64,000 nucleotides of DNA, taken from the NCBI GenBank assembly GCA_023375675.1, contig JALQBC010000002.1, forward strand, positions 2,073,960-2,137,959, in the 5' to 3' direction. A model generated the notes under the pieces. The model searched no databases, was not told where the DNA came from, and was given only the letters and a program-made list of their open reading frames with translations. Of this stretch, positions 59,354-64,000 are shown in pieces. Source of the DNA: Cytospora piceicola. Its lineage: Eukaryota; Ascomycota; Sordariomycetes; Diaporthales; Cytosporaceae. Position 1 is the stretch's first letter; each line of letters begins with the position of its first letter. The translations under genes were made by a program, and so were the position numbers.

Positions 59354-61084
59354 TATCGATATCTAGCCTAATACTAAGAATAAAAATAAACTAAAAATAG
59401 GGTTTAGATCGCTTTAAGCTTATAAACCCGATTTAGGTAGTCCGGAGTCGATATCTATTTTATTTAATTTTTAAACGTAGGTTAAAGTTATAGGACCGAA
59501 TTTGCCCTACTATTAGCCGCCCTACAAATCGCGGGGAATAGCCTTTATAAGCTAGTTTTTAAGCCGTTTTCTCGTATAAAGTAGTGTAGTTAGTTAAGGC
59601 GTAGGCTCGAATTAGTAAAATTACTACGTACAGGCCCTGTAGAAAAAAAATAAATTTAATAGGCTAGTTAACAGGATTTATTTACTACCTTCCGTAGTAA
59701 AAAGGGTTTTAAAAATATTTCCTTATCGAGAGTATAAAAGGGTTATCCGATATATTTAATCTATTAATTAATGTTTGTAATACTTTGCTTACTTATTAAT
59801 TTATTTCTAGCCCTACCTAGTTTTAAATTAATAAGCTTTAAGCCGCCCCTCTTTTTTTATTTTTTTAATAAACGTAATATATAGTAAAATAAAGTTAATT
59901 TTCCTATATTTTTATATATAGGTTAATCGACTAAAAAAGCATCCCTTCCTTGTCTTCTTCGTCTCCTAAATCAATTCCTTCCTCTTTACAATCTACTATT
60001 TCCCCTCGTTCGTACCGGTCTTTTTATTTTCTATATTAAATTAATAAATAAAAATTAATTTAAATAAATAAATAAAATAAACTTACTGTAAATAAGCTAT
60101 ATACGCAGCTATTTTCTTTAAAACCTTTTTAATTTCGGCTATAAAAGTACGGTTTTACCGGTAAATTTCTTCTGTATTTAACAGACTTTTACCGTAACGA
60201 ATAAATTCAGGCTTAGAAGAAGGGTAAATTTATAAAAGAACCTGCCCTCTTTTCTTTAAAAAGTACTATAAAAGGTTTCGTTCGAATTTTAAGCCGTATT
60301 TAATTTTATAGGCTTAAAAATCGATTCTAACCTTCTTAAAAAAGGCTTTTATTATTTTAAATTCAGCAATAAGCTAGCAGATATTTTTATAGCTCTTGCT
60401 AGGTCTCGAATAAAGGTAATTAAAATAATAATTAATATAAGAATCTAAAGGGGTATCGGGACCCTTTAAATTAATATAAAAAAATGCTTTTATTATAGTA
60501 AATTATTAGGTATAAAAACCTAATATTACTAAAAGCTAAAAAAAGAAAAAAGAAAAGGAAATTAAATAGAAAGAAAAAGAGAAAAGTTGTATTTTTATAA
60601 AAGAAAATTAAAATTTTTACTTAGTAAGTACGCTTATTAATTAAGGTTAATTAGTAATTAAATTTATATTATTTATTATAATTTAATAATTTAGTATTTA
60701 CCTTTAATTACTTAATATAAAGAATAAAGAAATTATTTAAATTAGTTTAATTTATATTAAATCTCGACGAGTTTTTAATATTTTAATAGTTTTATTTTTC
60801 CTTTAGTATTTAGTTACCTTATACTTACCTTAGTATTTTTACTAGGTTTTTTTAAAAGTACGTTAGTATATGCGTGCCGGAAGATAAATTTAGTAGCCGT
60901 AAGTCGATTTTTTTAAAACCCTATACTAACTAATTAGTCGGCTAACTTAAACATATACTACAGCCTCCTATAGCGTACTACAGGGTAAAACGATATCGGA
61001 AGGACTGTAAGAGGGAAAAAAAAAATCGAGAAAAAAATTAAACTAATTTTTAAGCCTTTTTATAGTACTATTAAATTTTTATTA

Positions 61085-61325
61085 ATACTATTACCGCCGG
61101 TATTGCCTTTAAAAGATATAAAATATAAAAGGTGCTACGTTATAATAGTTACTTTTTAGTACTATTAAAAAAATTACAGACCTAAAAGATATAAAATACA
61201 GAGGGTGTTACGCTATAATAGTTACTTTTTAGTACTATTAAAAAAATTACAGACCCGGAAGATATAAAATATAAAGGGTATTATACTATAATAGTTACTT
61301 TTTAGTACTATTAAAAAAATTACTT
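61085..61325. repeat. 73-bp tandem repeat, about three copies
   Basis: The segment AGTACTATTAAAAAAATTAC recurs at about 61158, 61231 and 61304 (73-bp period), with intervening AAGATATAAAATA and ATAATAGTTAC blocks. The left part of a further copy begins near 61085. Confidence 0.85.
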
Positions 61326-61559
61326 AAAAAGGTATTATATATAAAAATACCTAGGCTTCGAAACCGCCTGGCGATTTTATCGTCTAGTCTTTCTTTAAGC
61401 CTTATACAGCCTATAGAACTTTTAGAAACTACGGTGCCTATAGAATCTAGTAGTTTTATAAGGCTTATAGCGCCTTTAGAAAGTACTACGTCTAGCTTTA
61501 TATTAGAAATAAATTCTTTATTCCCTTTTATAGGGTTTTTATAAGGCTCGGGCCTTTTA

Positions 61560-63891
61560 GTATACTTTATTTACTAGATCGGGCTTATTTATAACCGCTT
61601 AAAAGAGTATATACAGGTAGGGAACTACGTATTTTTAAAATCTAAAATAAAAAAGATTAAATAATAGGCTTTAAGCTTCCTTAGCCTTTTAAAATCAGAA
61701 GAAGAATTAAAAGGATTTAGCGGTTACCCTTTTAAAGAGACGCCGGCTATAAAGGGTTTAGTAGTAATTAAAAACGGTTACGTCTATAATTATACCCTTA
61801 GCTGTAATTACTATAGTGTTATAGAGAGTATAATTCGAAAGTATATATAAAAAGAACATTAGCCGTTTAAAGGCCTTCGAAAACCTTTTAAAAACGAGTC
61901 TTTAAAATAGTTTTATAGGGCCGGGGCTAATTTATAGCGCTTTTTAAATAATAGAAATAGTAGCCGTTATTTCGAGGTTAATTACGGGCGTATATCGCTT
62001 ATAATTACTGCTACCTTTACTATAATCGAAGGCGAAGGCTTTAAAATCGGGTCGGATATAGTATTAAATAGGCCCGAAAATAGCTTTAAAAATAGTCTTG
62101 AAAATAAGCCTGAAAATAAGCCTGAAAATAACGAAAGCGATAGCGATTTTAGTAGCTTTAATAGCGACGATTTAAAGGACTTTAGTATTAAAGCTTCTAC
62201 GATTAGGCTAGAAAACGCTGCTAAATTTAGGGCGTTAGATAAGAAGGACGCGCTTAACCTATAGTTTCGAAAATTCGGGGCTTTAAGGTATCTATTGCGA
62301 ATAAAGGCTACTAAAGAGGAAATTAGAGCCTTTATAATATTATATCCGGCCCCGATTTTAACGGAAAAAATACCGGAAGAAAATGAATTAGAAAGGCGAG
62401 GCCTTTTAGAAATTTATTTTTCGATCGACTGTATTATTTCAGAGGGTAAAAGGCGAATAAATTCAGACAAGTTCTCCCGGATTAAGTTATTAGAATTAAA
62501 TCGGACCGATTTAAATAGCAGCCCTTGAAAGCCGTTTAATGCCTTATATAAACTAGCTACGTAGAATCGCTATAGTATCGTTTTTAAACGTTTAATTACG
62601 TTTATATTTCGAACTATAAATATTCTTAAGGGGAAAAGGCTTGCTTACGTCCTTTCGGATAGTGAAAAAAGCTGTTTAAAAACCCTTCGAAATACTTTAA
62701 AATCCTTTATTTAAAAGGTTCCGATCGACTGTAATTTAGAGTTTTTATAAGGCCCTATAGCTAAAGACGAATATTCTAGACTCGATTTAAGCCTATTAAG
62801 GTTTATTTTAGAATTATTTAATCGGAAGCTAAATAACGGCGAATTTTAAAGCGTTTTAATTAGCTTTATAGGCGTTTTATATATTTAAGAGGACAGGACC
62901 TACGAAAAGGTCGATATTATTACTCTTATTATCTCTGTAATTACTACTTTAAGCCGTTTATTTATTATCGAATATAATTTCCGGGCTAGAAATCGTATAA
63001 TTAAAAGATATATTAGAAGGGAAGGTATATCGGAAAAAGAAGCCGAGGAAAAAACCCTTACTTTATTTAATAAAATTTAGGAATATATAGAAGGCTATTT
63101 TCTGTCTAATAGAGACTATAAGCCTTTACCTTATTTAATTAATTTACGTTTTTACGGCTTAACTTTAATTAATAATAGTATTAAAGCCGGGGGTATTAAC
63201 TAGGATAACGATATCTTAATATATAGAGAAATTCGCTTTACGATTACTAGTATTAAAACTACTGTTCGGAAAGGCGTTTTTTAGGCCCGAGAGGTCCTTT
63301 TTAAGGACCTTTTATATATTCCGGAACGCCGAAATAACGAAGGCGTAAATTTAATCGAATATTATAAGGGCTTTTTACCCGAAATAGACTAGGAAAATTT
63401 AACTAATAATACTATAAAACAGTTTATCGGTTACTCTTTTATTTCTGAATTAAAAGAAAGCCTTTTATTTAATACTAGGCAGTAGCTTTTAAGGCGAATT
63501 TTATTAAATAAAGTAGCCCGAAAGGCTTAGTTTTCTTATTTAAAAGTAACTAAATTTAAAAAGCCTTCGATTAAAAAAGCTAAATAATATAGTCGTTTAA
63601 TAGGCCTATTTCTCGAGAAATTAGCCGCTTTAATGTATATTACCTTTAGGCAGCCTGTTAAAGGTACAGAAGCCTTATCGATTCGGTTTAAGAATGGCGA
63701 TAACGAGGGTTTTAAAGGGTTTTTCCTCGATAAAGGCCTAATTTAGTTAATTATAAGCTACTATAAAGGCTATACTACCTTTAGTAAATTAAAAATAATT
63801 TACCGTTATCTGCTTAAAGAAGTAGGCGAGCTTTTTTCTTATTATATCTTATTAGCCCTTCCTTTTTTCGAAGATTTGTAGGCAAATTTAA
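61560..63891 (+). pseudogene. Telomere-linked RecQ-helicase-like (TLH) gene relic
   Basis: From about 61740 to the telomere a single plus-strand frame can be followed for over 700 codons with no frameshift, interrupted only by stops. Recognisable TLH N-terminal blocks are AIKGLVVIKNGYVYNY with a C2H2-like LSCNYYSVIESIIRKYI-stop-KEH, SRIKLLELNRTDLNSSP-stop-KPFNALY, LLYIPERRNNEGVNLIEY, FRQPVKGTEALSIRFKNG, FFLDKGLI-stop-LIISYYKG and IIYRYLLKEVGELFSYYI. Stops are mostly TAG at expected Trp positions (D-stop-ENL, RQ-stop-LLRR, A-stop-FSYL) and TAA at a Gln position, the RIP signature. The helicase motor domain is absent because the gene is truncated by TTAGGG repeats at 63892. The 5' limit is approximate. 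Confidence 0.85.
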
Positions 63892-64000
63892 TTAGGGTTA
63901 GGGTTAGGGTTAGGGTTAGGGTTAGGGTTAGGGTTAGGGTTAGGGTTAGGGTTAGGGTTAGGGTTAGGGTTAGGGTTAGGGTTAGGGTTAGGGTTAGGGT
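63892..64000 (+). repeat. Telomere, (TTAGGG)n
   Basis: About 18 perfect TTAGGG units running to the window edge, G-rich strand 5' to 3' outward, so this is the right end of a chromosome or the start of its telomere. The join with the TLH relic is direct. Confidence 0.99.

Larger units (their letters stand above)
54232..63891. other. AT-rich, RIP-degraded subtelomere
   Basis: An abrupt change follows the FAD gene: very low GC, a great excess of TA dinucleotides and few CA/TG pairs, no intact gene. Contents are listed separately: tetranucleotide arrays, duplicated blocks, a 150-bp satellite, tRNA-derived relics, a 73-bp repeat and a TLH helicase relic. Stretches 58560-59280 and 59360-61080 hold no recognisable gene. 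61330-61560 is transitional sequence before the TLH frame. Confidence 0.9.

Noticed and set aside
59585..59645. Third tRNA-like sequence on the plus strand
   Set aside because: An A-box-like stretch is present but no B box at the right distance could be found.
62295..62528. 77-codon frame as an independent small gene
   Set aside because: It is one uninterrupted stretch of the longer RIP-mutated TLH helicase frame.

Overview
The window is the right-hand end of a chromosome of a filamentous ascomycete (Pezizomycotina, most likely a Sordariomycete; the order is an inference). The evidence is a terminal TTAGGG array running off the right edge, genes with several short GT-AG introns (41-99 nt), typical fungal accessory families (Zn2Cys6 factor, MFS carriers, FSH1 hydrolase, NRPS-like reductase, UstYa-type oxidase), and an AT-rich subtelomere whose relic genes carry TAG/TAA stops at Trp/Gln positions, as expected from repeat-induced point mutation (RIP).

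Layout. 0-13 kb is core-like: a cyclophilin-RRM splicing protein (cyp6/PPIL4 type), then about 9.5 kb without a recognisable gene, then a Zn2Cys6 transcription factor. 16-31 kb is mixed: a decayed PP2C phosphatase, an MFS sugar-type transporter with an apparent GC-AG intron, a broken short-chain dehydrogenase, a small unknown gene, an FSH1-type serine hydrolase, and a secreted Cys-rich protein gene interrupted by a stop and a 5-bp duplication. 32-36 kb holds an intact NRPS-like adenylation-carrier-reductase gene. 38-42.5 kb holds a small membrane/secreted hypothetical protein and a GH18 chitinase relic, into which a 966-bp terminal-inverted-repeat element has inserted with a clean 3-bp target duplication.

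The most interesting region is 43.2-54.2 kb, a probable fungal RiPP (dikaritin-like) gene cluster that I do not recognise. It contains an SDR, an MCT-type MFS transporter, a tiny two-exon gene for a 105-aa secreted protein with 25-residue repeats separated by Kex2-type Lys-Arg sites, a divergently transcribed UstYa-family (DUF3328) protein with both HxxHC motifs, a seven-helix rhodopsin-domain membrane protein, and an FAD-dependent monooxygenase. A plausible scheme is this: the precursor enters the secretory pathway, Kex2 cuts it after KR, the UstYa protein cyclises the Tyr-containing repeats oxidatively, the FAD enzyme and SDR tailor the product, and the MFS protein exports it. The scheme is inferred from family knowledge; the gene content is read from the sequence.

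54.2-63.9 kb is AT-rich, RIP-degraded subtelomere with duplicated blocks, a 150-bp-period satellite, tetranucleotide repeats, a 73-bp tandem repeat and two tRNA-derived relics. It ends in a telomere-linked RecQ-helicase-type (TLH) gene relic that stays in one frame for more than 700 codons apart from nonsense codons and is cut off by the telomere repeats.
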